Part shown: positions 36,823 through 45,912 of the stretch, piece by piece
Numbering within the stretch: the first letter of the stretch is position 1
How the letters are laid out: every line of letters starts with the position of its first letter
Source: Paraburkholderia agricolaris
Lineage (GTDB): Bacteria; Pseudomonadota; Gammaproteobacteria; Burkholderiales; Burkholderiaceae
NCBI RefSeq assembly: GCF_009455635.1
Contig: NZ_QPER01000002.1
Location: 310,001 to 374,000 of the forward strand
Reading direction: 5' to 3'
Length of the DNA: 64,000 nucleotides
Notes under the pieces: generated by a model
What the model saw: only the letters and a program-made list of their open reading frames with translations
What the model was told of the DNA's origin: nothing
The model's database searches: none
Translations under genes and position numbers: made by a program

Positions 36823-38280
36823 TCAGTTCACGCGTGCCACTGGCGGCGGCGTCCACGATCCGTCGGTTATCGCAGCCTGCGGCCAGTACGCGCGAATGTA
36901 CAGCGAGAACACGTCCTTGGGCGCTGGAACCCAGTTCGATTCCTTGTCCTCTCCCGGCGAGTCGCTCTGGAAATACAGCGTGAGTGAACCGTCCGCGTTG
37001 TACTTGAGTGATTTGCTCTTGGTGCCGAGCGAGAAACGGTTCAGCTTGTTCGCTTCAAAAAGGTGTTCCTTGTTGTAGACCGTCAATGACCAGAAGCCGT
37101 TGACCGGTGGCGTTTGCCCTTTCGCGAAAGTCACCGTATATCGATTGGCGCCGTTCAGGCGTTGTCCCGTCGAGTCGAAGTCCGTATAGATGTAGCGCGT
37201 TTCTTGCGGCGCGTTGTCGTACATATTCGACTTCGCCGATGCGGTGCGGGACAGGTAGTCGGTGCCCCAGCGCGCGCCATTGGGCGGAGACGTCCAGCCA
37301 TTTCCCACCGGCCGGCCATTGTTCCGGAATTCGAACAGCGGGCTGATCAGATCCGCCTCCGCGGCTACCGCGGTTTCCGTCAGTGTTGCCTTGATCTGCG
37401 GGTCTTTGGCCGCGGCATCCAGTACGGACTCAATCGTGCGATAGACGGCTTCCTCACCGGGCAGTGGGGGCACCATTTTCATGACCAGCGGGAGTTCGTC
37501 GAAGTACTTCTCCGGAATAACCCATTTAACTTCTCCCTTCCCGTCGGTAGTGGGAGGCGGAAAAGAAGGGGTGATCTTCCAGTCTTTGGTCTTCATCTTC
37601 CCGGTAAATTCGCTCAGCGGATAAACCATGACCTGGCTTAGTAAAGGCTGAATTGCGGCCTTGTCCTCTGGCGTATCGTCCTGGAAAATACGCGGGAATA
37701 TGGCGACCAGGTTAGTCGGCGAGCGATGTACCGCGACAATTCCAGCCGGAACCTTGCCTTTCCAGTCCGGGCCCACCAGAAGATGCAATCCGGGTTTGGT
37801 GCCGTATTGCGTGCCAATTTGACCGAATGAATCCGTGCGTGCGTCGGAAAGCTGATAAGTGTAAAAGCGCTTGCCGAAATTCGGTACCTGAATGACAACC
37901 GGCGTTTTATCAAGCTCCATGAAACCCGCACCGTACACTGTGTCCTGGTTGGGGCATGTCACAAAGTTTTCGGCCGAGTCGATATAGTCCGTCAGCATGG
38001 AAACCTGGTTATGCGGCGAACCGGGAATCACGCCGCCAATCCGGCCTGGTTCCGGCAAGTCCTTGACAGCAAGTGAGCGGTTGTAGTTGTTCACCAGCGT
38101 CCAGCCCCAGAGATAGGCGAAGCGCCCCACTGTGGCGACGTACTCCTTTGTCATCACCGTGCCCGGTGGCGTACCCATGATTTCCGCTGCGGATTTTGCC
38201 GGCGAGCCTGGCTGCGCCTGCGCGGCCATGATGAACGTGGTCGAGACCGCGACACCCAGAATAACGTGCTTGAGATTCAC
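36823..38280 (-). CDS. Exported DUF1254/DUF1214 domain protein
   Basis: A 485-residue protein with a signal peptide (MNLKHV start, cleavage near AQA-QP). The N-terminal DUF1254 region holds NQDTVYGAGFMELDKTPVV-like segments, and the C-terminal DUF1214 region ends with FWSLTVYNKEHLFEANKLN and WVPAPKDVFSLYIRAYWP. Such proteins are common in soil and marine bacteria; their function is not established. It is divergent from a second, lipoprotein member of the same family. Its own terminator lies downstream. Confidence 0.9.
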   Translation of the reverse strand: MNLKHVILGVAVSTTFIMAAQAQPGSPAKSAAEIMGTPPGTVMTKEYVATVGRFAYLWGWTLVNNYNRSLAVKDLPEPGRIGGVIPGSPHNQVSMLTDYIDSAENFVTCPNQDTVYGAGFMELDKTPVVIQVPNFGKRFYTYQLSDARTDSFGQIGTQYGTKPGLHLLVGPDWKGKVPAGIVAVHRSPTNLVAIFPRIFQDDTPEDKAAIQPLLSQVMVYPLSEFTGKMKTKDWKITPSFPPPTTDGKGEVKWVIPEKYFDELPLVMKMVPPLPGEEAVYRTIESVLDAAAKDPQIKATLTETAVAAEADLISPLFEFRNNGRPVGNGWTSPPNGARWGTDYLSRTASAKSNMYDNAPQETRYIYTDFDSTGQRLNGANRYTVTFAKGQTPPVNGFWSLTVYNKEHLFEANKLNRFSLGTKSKSLKYNADGSLTLYFQSDSPGEDKESNWVPAPKDVFSLYIRAYWPQAAITDGSWTPPPVARVN

Positions 38281-38644
38281 GCCTACTCCTCGTCAAGAAT
38301 GGTGAGTCATGCCTGAATACGCCAGCAGAGCATTAGGAAATGCTTGTGGCAACGTACTTGTCGAATTGAGCAAATTCGCAACAGGCGAAGCAATAGCGAT
38401 CGATAAAATCGTGAATGCCAGAGCCGAGCCCGCTTATCACAAGACAATGAATTATTCAAACCCGAAAAAGCTTGAATCTGTTGCGCACTCCCAGTCAAAA
38501 ATAGATGACTAGTCTTTGTTATTTGTCAAAATATCCGATTTGCATGCAATTCACGGGATATTCGTCTTGGCTGCGTTGCCACTCTATCAACATTTGCAGG
38601 TTCCATGTAAGCTTTACCGCACCCATTCAGACAGGGCCAATTAA
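38281..38644. other. AT-richer divergent promoter region of the two DUF1254 genes
   Basis: About 360 bases, clearly less GC-rich than its surroundings, between two divergent paralogs. It must contain both promoters. A 67-codon frame at 38309 has no good ribosome site and I do not call it. No hairpin of note. Confidence 0.5.
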
Positions 38645-40015
38645 ATGATGAACACCATGAAAGCGCCGAAGTGGACTTTTCCCTGGATCGCAGCGGGTTT
38701 AATCGGATTAGGCCTGACGGCCTGTAGCTCGTCCGGTACGAACCCGTCAACTAGCGCGAGTGCGGCCGCGTCCGTTCCTTCCGACGAGCAGATCGTGTCG
38801 TCCTGGCATTACCTGTATGGGCGCTATCTGGTGCTGCAACAGGAGAACTACGACATCAACGTCGAGAAGGTTGGCTACAACAAGATCAAATACAACCCGC
38901 TGGGCTCCGCGCAGTTTGTGAATCCGAATCTCGACGTGGCCTACCTGGAAGCCTGGCTTGCAGCTGACAAGGATCACGCAGTTATCCTGAACGTTCCCAA
39001 AGTCACAGGGCGCTACTACACGGCCCAACTACTCGACGGATGGGGCGAGGTCATTACCAACATCAATGAGCGCACCTATCCGGATCACCCGTATGGCAAA
39101 TTTGCCCTGGTGATCAAGGGCACCAATCCGCCGGTGCCGGATGGCGCGGTCAAGATCGAATTGCCTTCGGCCAAGGCGAAATTGCTGGCGCGCGTCGAGC
39201 TCAAGGGCTCACCGAAGGTTGCCGTGAAGTTGCAGCATCGCTTCACTGTCGATGCGTCGCCCGATACCCAGATCGATCCGCCCTTTCCCGTGCCGTCCTT
39301 CACGCCGGCCGCGCCCATTGGCGGTGAGATATTCGACCACGTAAGCGAAGCGCTGGCCACCTATCCGGATGCCATGCCGAAGGCGGCCGAATATCAGGCG
39401 GCGGCACTCAATGTCGCCAACTATGCGAAGAGCAGCGACGCTGCCCACAAGCGCGTCAACGACGTCGTCAAGGCCAAGGCCATTCCGGCTTTCCTCGCGA
39501 ATGCCAAGGGTTTCGGCACACAAAGGGATGGCTGGTCGGTGACTTATGTGGCCGGCAATTTTGGCAATGACTATGTGGCGCGCGACATCGTCAACTACGG
39601 TGGTCTGTGGGCCAACGTGATCAGCGAGGCCATCTATTTTGTGGGGCTGAGCGACAGCGACAAGCAACCGCTCGATGGCAGCAAGACCTACGAGATCCGC
39701 TTCCCGAAGGGTGAAAAGCCAGATGGGCATGTCAAGGGATTCTGGTCGGTGACCTTGTACAGCGTGCCGGACTATCGCGTTGTGCCCAACGCGTTGCATC
39801 GCTACAACCTGAATAACGTGTCCCATCTGAGGGCAAATGCCGATGGCAGCACGAGCATCTGGCTGGCACCGGTTCGACCGAAAAACGTAGCTCAAAGCAA
39901 CTGGTTGCCTACGCCGGAAGGCAAGGGCTTCTCGCTGAACTTCCGTACTTATGTTCCGAAGGACGAGGTTCAGCAAGGTGACTGGTTCCCGGCACCGATC
40001 AAGGCCGTGAATTAA
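38645..40015 (+). CDS. DUF1254/DUF1214 domain lipoprotein
   Basis: A 456-residue paralog of the divergent gene at 36823. A lipobox LTAC (about residues 24-27) follows a hydrophobic stretch, so it should be a lipid-anchored outer- or inner-membrane protein, unlike its paralog, which has an ordinary signal peptide. Shared family features include NPNLDVAYLEAWL near the start of DUF1254, and GFWSVTLYSVPDYRVVPN and WLPTPEGKGFSLNFRTYVP near the end. The two are distant, so not a recent duplication. A long hairpin follows the gene. Confidence 0.88.
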   Translation: MMNTMKAPKWTFPWIAAGLIGLGLTACSSSGTNPSTSASAAASVPSDEQIVSSWHYLYGRYLVLQQENYDINVEKVGYNKIKYNPLGSAQFVNPNLDVAYLEAWLAADKDHAVILNVPKVTGRYYTAQLLDGWGEVITNINERTYPDHPYGKFALVIKGTNPPVPDGAVKIELPSAKAKLLARVELKGSPKVAVKLQHRFTVDASPDTQIDPPFPVPSFTPAAPIGGEIFDHVSEALATYPDAMPKAAEYQAAALNVANYAKSSDAAHKRVNDVVKAKAIPAFLANAKGFGTQRDGWSVTYVAGNFGNDYVARDIVNYGGLWANVISEAIYFVGLSDSDKQPLDGSKTYEIRFPKGEKPDGHVKGFWSVTLYSVPDYRVVPNALHRYNLNNVSHLRANADGSTSIWLAPVRPKNVAQSNWLPTPEGKGFSLNFRTYVPKDEVQQGDWFPAPIKAVN

Positions 40016-40042
40016 CCGTTATCGAAGATAGCGGCATCGAAG

Positions 40043-40079
40043 GTTCAGTCTGTCCGGGCTTGCTTCGGGCAGACTGAAC
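40043..40079 (+). terminator. Long hairpin after the DUF1254 lipoprotein gene
   Basis: GTTCAGTCTGTCCG pairs with CGGGCAGACTGAAC over 14 bases with a single T-G wobble, around a nine-base loop. It begins 28 bases after the stop. No T tract follows, so termination may be inefficient or Rho-assisted. Confidence 0.6.
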
Positions 40080-40213
40080 TGGCTACCGTTCAACGCGTCC
40101 TGGCGCCAGTAAGCCCGTGTCTGCAGGCCGCTTCGGCTCCAATCATAGTAGTTCTGGTCTCAAAGCCGGTATCGCTGGCTCTCTCCCTGTCTGGCCGACC
40201 GTCAATTAATATC

Positions 40214-40239
40214 TTTTGCGACCTAATTGCGCCGCAAAA
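40214..40239. repeat. Short AT-rich inverted repeat
   Basis: TTTTGCG and CGCAAAA, seven-base arms with a 12-base spacer, in the AT-rich part of the region before ilvD. Possible operator or weak hairpin. Confidence 0.35.
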
Positions 40240-40416
40240 ATATATTGGACGTCTTACCGGCCTTCTCGCACTATTCGTATATTCCCAGCTCACCCCGTGC
40301 GCGCTATCGCGAGCCACCGCTTGCGGGCTATCGGCATGTCGTCGCCGTTCTCAACGGTGCGTTAGCCGGGCTGGGCACAATTCTAATTTTGACGACCCCA
40401 ATACCTGAGGATACAG

Positions 40417-42279
40417 ATGCCTGACTATCGTTCACGAACCTCGACCCATGGCCGCAACATGGCCGGCGCCCGTGCCTTGTGGCGCGCCACCGGCATGAAG
40501 GACGGTGATTTCGGCAAGCCCATTATTGCGGTGGTGAACTCGTTCACCCAGTTCGTGCCGGGCCATGTCCACCTGCGTGACCTGGGCGCGCTGGTGGCGA
40601 GCGAAATCGAAGCGGCTGGCGGCGTGGCGAAAGAGTTCAACACCATCGCGGTGGACGACGGCATCGCCATGGGTCACGGCGGCATGCTGTATTCGCTGCC
40701 CTCGCGCGAACTGATCGCCGACTCGGTGGAATACATGGTCAACGCGCACTGCGCCGACGCCATGGTCTGCATCTCCAATTGTGACAAGATCACCCCGGGC
40801 ATGCTGATGGCCGCCATGCGCCTGAACATCCCCGTCGTTTTTGTTTCCGGCGGCCCGATGGAAGCGGGCAAGGTCAAGTCGCCGACCGATGGCCAGGTGA
40901 TCGCCAAGATCGACCTGATCGACGCGATGATCAAGGCGGGTGACTCCAGGGTCAGCGACGCGGAAGTGGCGGAAATCGAGCGCAACGCCTGCCCGACGTG
41001 CGGCTCCTGCTCGGGCATGTTCACGGCGAACTCGATGAACTGCCTGACCGAGGCAATTGGCCTTGCGCTGCCCGGCAACGGCACGATCGTCGCCACGCAC
41101 GCATACCGCAAGAGCCTGTTCGAACAGGCGGGCCGTCTGGTCGTGGATCTGTGCCGCCGCTACTATCAGGAAGAAGACGCGTCGGTCCTGCCGCGCAGCA
41201 TCGCCAACAAACAGGCATTCGAGAACGCCATGGCGCTCGACGTGGCCATGGGTGGTTCGACCAACACCGTGTTGCACCTGTTGGCAGCCGCGCAGGAAGG
41301 CGGCGTCGATTTCACGATGTCCGACATCGATCGCATTTCGCGCAAAGTACCGTGCCTGTGCAAAGTGGCGCCCGCCACCGACAAGTACCATATCGAAGAC
41401 GTGCATCGTGCTGGCGGCATCCCCGGCATTCTCGGCGAACTGGCCCGCGCGGATCTGCTCGACCTCTCGTGCAGCAACGTGCATAGCGGCACGCTGGGCG
41501 ACGCGATCGCCAATTGGGACATCGCCGGCGGTGCGGGTGAAGCCGCGCAGAAACTGTTCCGTGCGGCCCCGGGCGGGATTCCGACCACGGTCGCGTTCAG
41601 CCAGGAAGCCACGTTTGCATCGCTCGATACTGACCGCAAGACCGGCTGTATCCGCAGCAAGGAAAGCGCGTACTCGAAGGACGGCGGACTCGCGGTGCTG
41701 TACGGCAATCTTGCTGAGAAGGGCTGTATCGTCAAGACCGCGGGCGTCGACGAATCGCAATGGGTCTTCTCCGGGCGCGCGCGCGTTTTCGAGAGCCAGG
41801 ACGACGCCGTCGAAGCCATTCTGGGCGACAAGGTCGTGGCGGGCGACGTGGTTGTGATCCGTTACGAAGGCCCCAAGGGCGGCCCCGGCATGCAGGAAAT
41901 GCTGTACCCCACGTCGTATCTGAAATCCAAGGGCCTGGGCAAGACCTGTGCGTTGTTTACAGATGGCCGTTTCTCGGGCGGTTCGTCCGGGCTCGTGATC
42001 GGACATGCGTCGCCGGAAGCAGCCGAAGGCGGCACGATCGGTCTGGTGGAAGAGGGCGATGTGATCGAGATCGATATTCCGAACCGCAAGATGCACCTGG
42101 TGGTATCGGACGCTGACCTGGCGCGCCGTCGCGAAGCCATGGAGGCACGCGGCGACAAGGCCTGGCTGCCGGCGAATCGTGAGCGCGTGGTGTCGCAGGC
42201 GTTGCAGGCATATGCCGCACTGGCGACCTCGGCTGACCGTGGCGCGGTGCGGGATATCTCGCAACTCAAGCGCAAGTAA
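40417..42279 (+). CDS. ilvD: Dihydroxy-acid dehydratase
   Basis: A 620-residue enzyme of the long E. coli type (about 616 residues). It removes water from 2,3-dihydroxy acids in valine, isoleucine and pantothenate synthesis. The iron-sulfur cluster cysteines are in [10 protein letters not shown] (about 122) and [10 protein letters not shown] (about 195). GRFSGGSSG near the C-terminus binds the substrate. Weak TGAGG before ATG 40417. It is not in an ilv operon; neighbours are unrelated. Many Burkholderia carry more than one copy, so it need not be the only one. Confidence 0.95.
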   Translation: MPDYRSRTSTHGRNMAGARALWRATGMKDGDFGKPIIAVVNSFTQFVPGHVHLRDLGALVASEIEAAGGVAKEFNTIAVDDGIAMGHGGMLYSLPSRELIADSVEYMVNAHCADAMVCISNCDKITPGMLMAAMRLNIPVVFVSGGPMEAGKVKSPTDGQVIAKIDLIDAMIKAGDSRVSDAEVAEIERNACPTCGSCSGMFTANSMNCLTEAIGLALPGNGTIVATHAYRKSLFEQAGRLVVDLCRRYYQEEDASVLPRSIANKQAFENAMALDVAMGGSTNTVLHLLAAAQEGGVDFTMSDIDRISRKVPCLCKVAPATDKYHIEDVHRAGGIPGILGELARADLLDLSCSNVHSGTLGDAIANWDIAGGAGEAAQKLFRAAPGGIPTTVAFSQEATFASLDTDRKTGCIRSKESAYSKDGGLAVLYGNLAEKGCIVKTAGVDESQWVFSGRARVFESQDDAVEAILGDKVVAGDVVVIRYEGPKGGPGMQEMLYPTSYLKSKGLGKTCALFTDGRFSGGSSGLVIGHASPEAAEGGTIGLVEEGDVIEIDIPNRKMHLVVSDADLARRREAMEARGDKAWLPANRERVVSQALQAYAALATSADRGAVRDISQLKRK

Positions 42280-42287
42280 AGTGAAAC

Positions 42288-42316
42288 GGCCCTGCCGCCG
42301 TGAGGCGGTCAGGGCC
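42288..42316 (+). terminator. Terminator hairpin after ilvD
   Basis: GGCCCTGCCGCC pairs with GGCGG-T-CAGGGCC around GTGA, twelve pairs with one bulged T, starting nine bases after the ilvD stop. It is followed by a modestly T-containing ATTCTATGTCT. Confidence 0.65.
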
Positions 42317-42405
42317 ATTCTATGTCTTCGCGTTGTTGACGGATTGGGGCGCTCCCGCGTTCCAGGCACAGCCCAAAAAATGCAATCGTCGATCGAGGGT
42401 GCCGC

Positions 42406-43365
42406 ATGATGCAGATTGAGACTGGAGACTTTGCCGTCAACGGGATCGAGTTACGCGTGGACATTGCCGGCAGCGGTATGCCGGTTCTGCTCTGCCACGG
42501 GTTCCCTGAATCGCGGCATTCCTGGCGCCATCAGGTGCCGGCGCTCGCCGAAGCGGGCTATCGTGTGATCGCACCCGATATGCGGGGTTACGGCGGCAGC
42601 AGCGCGCCGCAAGCGATCGAAGATTTCACGATCCTGCATCTGGTGGGCGACATGGTCGGCTTGCTCGATGCGCTCGGGCATCCGCAAGCGGTGATCGTGG
42701 GTCACGATTGGGGCGCACTGGTTGCATGGTCGGCAGCCATGTTGCGGCCCGATCGATTTATTGGTGTCGCGGGACTTTCTGTTCCGTTCGTCCCTCGCAC
42801 CGCCTCTGCGCCCCTCGCGACTCTGCACCTCCGGGGGCGGGAGCGTTTCTACTGGCTCTGGTTCGAGCCACGGGGTCGCGCCGAAGCCGAACTTGACGCG
42901 GATCCGGCGGAAAGCCTTCGCCGCATGTACTGGGGCCTCTCCGGCGCCGCGCCCGATCCGCTCTGGAACGGTATGGTCTCCGAGAGCGGGTTTCTTGCGA
43001 CCTTCCCGGCACCTGCCGGCTTGCCGGACTGGCTGACGCCCGAGGACCTCAGCCTGCAAACAGCGGCCTTCGCTCGTGGCTTTCGTGCGCCGCTCGACTG
43101 GTATCGCAATCTCGATCGGAACTGGGCGTTGCTCGGCGCGTTTGCCGGCGCGCGCATCACACAGCCGTCGATGTTTCTCGCGGGCGCACGGGACCCTGTG
43201 TCGAATTGGCCGCGCGACGCCGTTGCTGCCCATGCGCAGAACCTGCCGGGTCTCGTCTCCAGCACATTGCTTCCGGGCATCGGTCATTGGATACAGCAGG
43301 AGGCGCCGGAAGCGGTCACGGCGGCGCTCCTCGACTTCCTGCGGACAATCAAGGCCGCAGGCTAG
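42406..43365 (+). CDS. Alpha/beta hydrolase, epoxide-hydrolase-like
   Basis: A 319-residue hydrolase. The oxyanion motif HGFPES (about 33-38) and the nucleophile elbow GHDWGA (Asp about 101) are those of soluble epoxide hydrolases, with the acid in GARDP and the histidine in GIGHWIQQE near the C-terminus. Lid tyrosines are present (RFYWLW, RMYWGL). It should open epoxides to diols, though related fluoroacetate or haloalkane hydrolases share the nucleophile. It stands alone after the ilvD terminator. Confidence 0.9.
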   Translation: MMQIETGDFAVNGIELRVDIAGSGMPVLLCHGFPESRHSWRHQVPALAEAGYRVIAPDMRGYGGSSAPQAIEDFTILHLVGDMVGLLDALGHPQAVIVGHDWGALVAWSAAMLRPDRFIGVAGLSVPFVPRTASAPLATLHLRGRERFYWLWFEPRGRAEAELDADPAESLRRMYWGLSGAAPDPLWNGMVSESGFLATFPAPAGLPDWLTPEDLSLQTAAFARGFRAPLDWYRNLDRNWALLGAFAGARITQPSMFLAGARDPVSNWPRDAVAAHAQNLPGLVSSTLLPGIGHWIQQEAPEAVTAALLDFLRTIKAAG

Positions 43366-43393
43366 CTGCCAGCGAAGGACGTTTGATCGACGC

Positions 43394-43963
43394 TCAGGCG
43401 AAGAGCTTCAGATGTTCGGCCAGTATGGTGCTGCCGATTCCGATCAGCACGACACCGCCTGCCATCTCCGCGCGCCTGCCCGCGACGTGGCCGATGACAC
43501 GGCCGAGCATGACGCCGATCGTGACCATCGCCATGGTGGCGAGGCCGATCGCGGCGGCCGTCGAATAGATATTGACGTCGACAAAGGCGAGGCCCGCGCC
43601 GACCGCCATCGCATCGATGCTGGTGGCGAAGCCCGTCAATGCCAGCAGCCAGAACGAATGGGCCGCCGGTTTTTTCTCGTCGACATCTTTGGCCGCAAAG
43701 CCGTTCAGGATCATGCGGGCACCGAGCACGAACAGCAGCGTAAACGCGATCCAGTGATCCCACGCGGAAACATACTGAGCGGCTGCTTTGCCCAGAAACC
43801 ATCCGATCAACGGAGTTAGCGCCTCGATGACGCCGAAGATGAGTCCCGTCCTCAGCGCTTCGCGCCAGTGTGGACGATTGAGCGTGGCGCCTTTGCCGAT
43901 TGCGGCTGCAAAGGCATCGGTAGACATGGCGAAAGCAAGGAAGAGCGTTGCGACAGGATTCAT
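43394..43963 (-). CDS. mntP: Manganese efflux pump MntP
   Basis: A 189-residue inner-membrane protein with six hydrophobic helices in two repeats. The duplicated acidic signatures are [17 protein letters not shown] (N-terminal) and [17 protein letters not shown] (second half), very close to E. coli MntP. It exports Mn2+ to prevent toxicity. Its leader (43997-44130) is a yybP-ykoY Mn2+ riboswitch, so expression rises with manganese. It shares the upstream region with a second Mn exporter gene running the other way. Confidence 0.95.
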   Translation of the reverse strand: MNPVATLFLAFAMSTDAFAAAIGKGATLNRPHWREALRTGLIFGVIEALTPLIGWFLGKAAAQYVSAWDHWIAFTLLFVLGARMILNGFAAKDVDEKKPAAHSFWLLALTGFATSIDAMAVGAGLAFVDVNIYSTAAAIGLATMAMVTIGVMLGRVIGHVAGRRAEMAGGVVLIGIGSTILAEHLKLFA

Positions 43964-43996
43964 GGAAGGAGAGGCTCAAGGTCGGGCGGAAAACCG

Positions 43997-44130
43997 CGAC
44001 ACACCGCCGCGCCCGACCGGTCGCGTGGTGTGTCGATGGTCTTGCCAACCAAATGGCTACCTGCACCACGGTCTGCGCGACCGAGAATGTTGACGCAGGC
44101 GCTTCTGGGTAGAAGCCGGCTACTCCCCAA
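43997..44130 (-). ncRNA. yybP-ykoY manganese riboswitch upstream of mntP
   Basis: On the minus strand the leader shows the conserved aptamer elements in order: GGGGAGTAGCC (44128-44118), GTCAACATTCTCGG (44094-44081) and GGCAAGACC (44047-44039), the two loops that together bind Mn2+. After the aptamer, CGACACACC/GGTGTGTCG (43997-44035) can form a nine-base hairpin followed by CGGTTTT, a candidate terminator or expression platform. The mntP start is 34 bases further on. Known biology: this RNA turns on mntP when Mn2+ is high. Confidence 0.9.
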
Positions 44131-44199
44131 AGACAGAGGCGAGCATATCACGGCAGAAAGGCTTTAGTAATAATCGCCGCAAGCTTTCGGTATGGCGAC

Positions 44200-44229
44200 T
44201 TGCTTATGTGGCACACGGCACGATAGAAT
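44200..44229 (+). promoter_or_regulatory. Promoter of the GDT1-family Mn exporter leader
   Basis: TTGCTT (44200-44205), an 18-base spacer and TAGAAT (44224-44229) place a start point near 44236, just before the riboswitch aptamer at 44242. Confidence 0.55.
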
Positions 44230-44241
44230 CGCGCCTGCTCA

Positions 44242-44394
44242 TTGGGGAGTAGCCGCCTCGAACGCGATGTTCGGGGGCGCATGTCAACATACTTGGCGAG
44301 TCGTAAGACCCGCTATGGCGTGCGCAGCTAAATGCCTGGCAAGACCGATGACACGCATTCCGACCTAACCGGGTCGCCGGAATGCGCGTCATCG
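44242..44394 (+). ncRNA. yybP-ykoY manganese riboswitch upstream of the UPF0016 exporter
   Basis: The conserved elements are textbook: TTGGGGAGTAGCC (44242-44254), GTCAACATACTTGG (44283-44296) and GGCAAGACC (44338-44346). A long expression-platform hairpin follows, CGATGACACGCATTCCG (44346-44362) with CGGAATGCGCGTCATCG (44378-44394), 16 of 17 pairs. Its left arm begins within the aptamer's last conserved base, so aptamer folding and hairpin formation can compete. It controls the exporter gene starting at 44429. Confidence 0.92.
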
Positions 44395-44428
44395 CGTGCT
44401 TTCAGCGCGGCCCGGGTACAACAACCCC

Positions 44429-45019
44429 ATGCAATCCTTCCTCGTCTCGACCAGTGTGGTCGGCCTCGCTGAAATCGGCGACAAGACTCAACTGCTATCC
44501 CTGGTACTGGCTGCGCGCTATCGCAAGCCGATCCCCATCGTCCTCGGCGTGCTTGCTGCAACGCTCATCAACCATGCGGCATCCGGCGCGCTGGGGGCAT
44601 GGCTTGCGAGCATTCTGAGTCCGGGGATCCTGAACTGGGCGGTGGTCGCGTCGTTTGCTGTCATGGCGGTGTGGATTCTCGTTCCGGACAAGCTGGACGA
44701 CGCCGACGCGGTATTGACCAAGAATTCGATGGGCGTGTTCGGCACAACGGCCGTGACGTTCTTTCTGGCCGAAATGGGCGACAAGACTCAAATCGTGACC
44801 ATCGCGCTCGCTGCGCGCTTTCACGAGTTCTTCGGGGTTGTCGCGGGAACGACGCTGGGCATGATGCTGGCGAATGTGCCGGTCATCTATCTTGGACACA
44901 AGTTCGCCGACCGCTTGCCGACGAAGGCCGTTCACATTCTTGCCGCCATCATCTTTGTCGTACTCGGTGGGCTTGCTTTGAGAACGGCGCTCTATCCGAC
45001 GGCACATCCGCTGTTCTGA
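44429..45019 (+). CDS. GDT1/UPF0016 (TMEM165) family manganese exporter
   Basis: A 196-residue inner-membrane protein with six helices and the twin family motif E-x-G-D-K-T, here LAEIGDKTQ (near residue 14) and LAEMGDKTQ (near 114), which form the cation path. Bacterial members (MneA and relatives) export Mn2+. The riboswitch in its leader supports that use here. ATG 44429 is chosen because MQSFLVSTSVVGLAEIG matches relatives; no strong ribosome site is visible, and a GTG at 44396 inside the leader hairpin is unlikely. Confidence 0.93.
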   Translation: MQSFLVSTSVVGLAEIGDKTQLLSLVLAARYRKPIPIVLGVLAATLINHAASGALGAWLASILSPGILNWAVVASFAVMAVWILVPDKLDDADAVLTKNSMGVFGTTAVTFFLAEMGDKTQIVTIALAARFHEFFGVVAGTTLGMMLANVPVIYLGHKFADRLPTKAVHILAAIIFVVLGGLALRTALYPTAHPLF

Positions 45020-45025
45020 TTCGCC

Positions 45026-45685
45026 TTATGTGCGGCCCGGCTTCGATCGTCGCGCGCGTCCGTGCGACTGCGCTTGAGTGCCGGGTTGCGTATCCAGCGT
45101 GCTGAGAAGATGATGGCGCCCCTCGTCGAGAATTTCATCCGCGAGCGCCGGGTCAGTGTCAGCGACAGCACGCGAAAGCAGTAGCGTACCGACCATCTGG
45201 CTAAACACAGCGATCGCCTTCCTGCGACTGCCTTCGCTCACGCCCTCTCTCTCTTCGATCACCTTGGCGAACAGTTCGAGGTTCGCTGCGAGCCCTTCCG
45301 CGTAAGAGCCGCGCGCCCCGTCGCCGAACCGGCGGGCGTCGCCCACGAAACCCGATAACGGGCACCCCGCTTCGATGTTTTCGCGATGCTCGGCGGACAA
45401 ATACCACTCGATGTTTTGCTTTACCGGGTCGGCGTCAGTCGATCTGGAGCTTGCGAACTGGGTGGCAAAAACCTCTCCCCCTTCCTCCATCGCCTTTTCC
45501 ATCACGGCGGCGACCAGTGCGTCTTTTGATTTGAAGTGGTTGTAGAAACCGCCCTGCGTGAAGCCCGCCGCCTTCATCAACTCGGCGAGCCCGACCGCAT
45601 CGACGCCGCGCTCGCGAAACAGCTTCTCGGCGGCGGCCACGATCGCGTGCCGGTTTTCAACCGCCTGTTGCCTGGAAACACCCAC
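45026..45685 (-). CDS. TetR family transcriptional regulator
   Basis: A 219-residue TetR protein from GTG 45685, which has GGGAGGGAGA directly before it; a TTG at 45715 would add ten residues (GRGRPKGGR). The helix-turn-helix shows IVAAAEKLFRERGVDAVG and TQGGFYNHFKSKDAL. The C-terminal domain (TetR_C type with GCPLSGFVGDARR) is that of regulators of detoxification-type reductase genes. It is divergent from a SnoaL-SDR pair, and two palindromic sites lie between (45735, 45791). Confidence 0.9.
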   Translation of the reverse strand: MGVSRQQAVENRHAIVAAAEKLFRERGVDAVGLAELMKAAGFTQGGFYNHFKSKDALVAAVMEKAMEEGGEVFATQFASSRSTDADPVKQNIEWYLSAEHRENIEAGCPLSGFVGDARRFGDGARGSYAEGLAANLELFAKVIEEREGVSEGSRRKAIAVFSQMVGTLLLSRAVADTDPALADEILDEGRHHLLSTLDTQPGTQAQSHGRARRSKPGRT

Positions 45686-45734
45686 TCTCCCTCCCTTCGG
45701 CCGACCACGGCCCAATCAGACTCATCGAAAAATA

Positions 45735-45752
45735 CAATGTCGATCACCATTG
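45735..45752. promoter_or_regulatory. Operator candidate 1 for the divergent TetR
   Basis: CAATGTCGATCACCATTG, arms CAATG/CATTG eight bases apart. It lies in the 227-base region between the TetR gene and the SnoaL-like gene and recurs 56 bases to the right. Confidence 0.6.
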
Positions 45753-45790
45753 ACATTGCTGAGGCGGACGACCACAATCCATCGCAATGA

Positions 45791-45808
45791 CAATGTCATT
45801 CACCATTG
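45791..45808. promoter_or_regulatory. Operator candidate 2 for the divergent TetR
   Basis: CAATGTCATTCACCATTG, identical to the first site at 16 of 18 positions. Extended by one more base pair each side it reads ACAATG...CATTGT. Two copies in one divergent region are strong evidence of protein binding. Confidence 0.6.
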
Positions 45809-45912
45809 TCTTAAGTATAGCCTTCTTTGCCGGAACGTCCAGGCAGATGAGGCACAAGGGCTATCCGACGCCTCAGCGCGTCGTCAACTGAATCGTTAAA
45901 GAGGGACCCAAG

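Larger units (their letters stand above)
40016..40416. other. Intergenic stretch before ilvD
   Basis: About 400 bases holding the hairpin at 40043 and a short inverted repeat at 40214; the last 100 bases presumably carry the ilvD promoter. I see no supported gene. Confidence 0.5.

Noticed and set aside
38309..38512. A 67-codon frame between the two DUF1254 genes
   Set aside because: No good ribosome site, no motif, and it would fill the only promoter space of two divergent genes.
40432..42369. A 645-codon open frame antisense to ilvD
   Set aside because: The opposite strand encodes unmistakable dihydroxy-acid dehydratase over the whole length; long antisense frames are expected at this GC content and the translation shows no family pattern.
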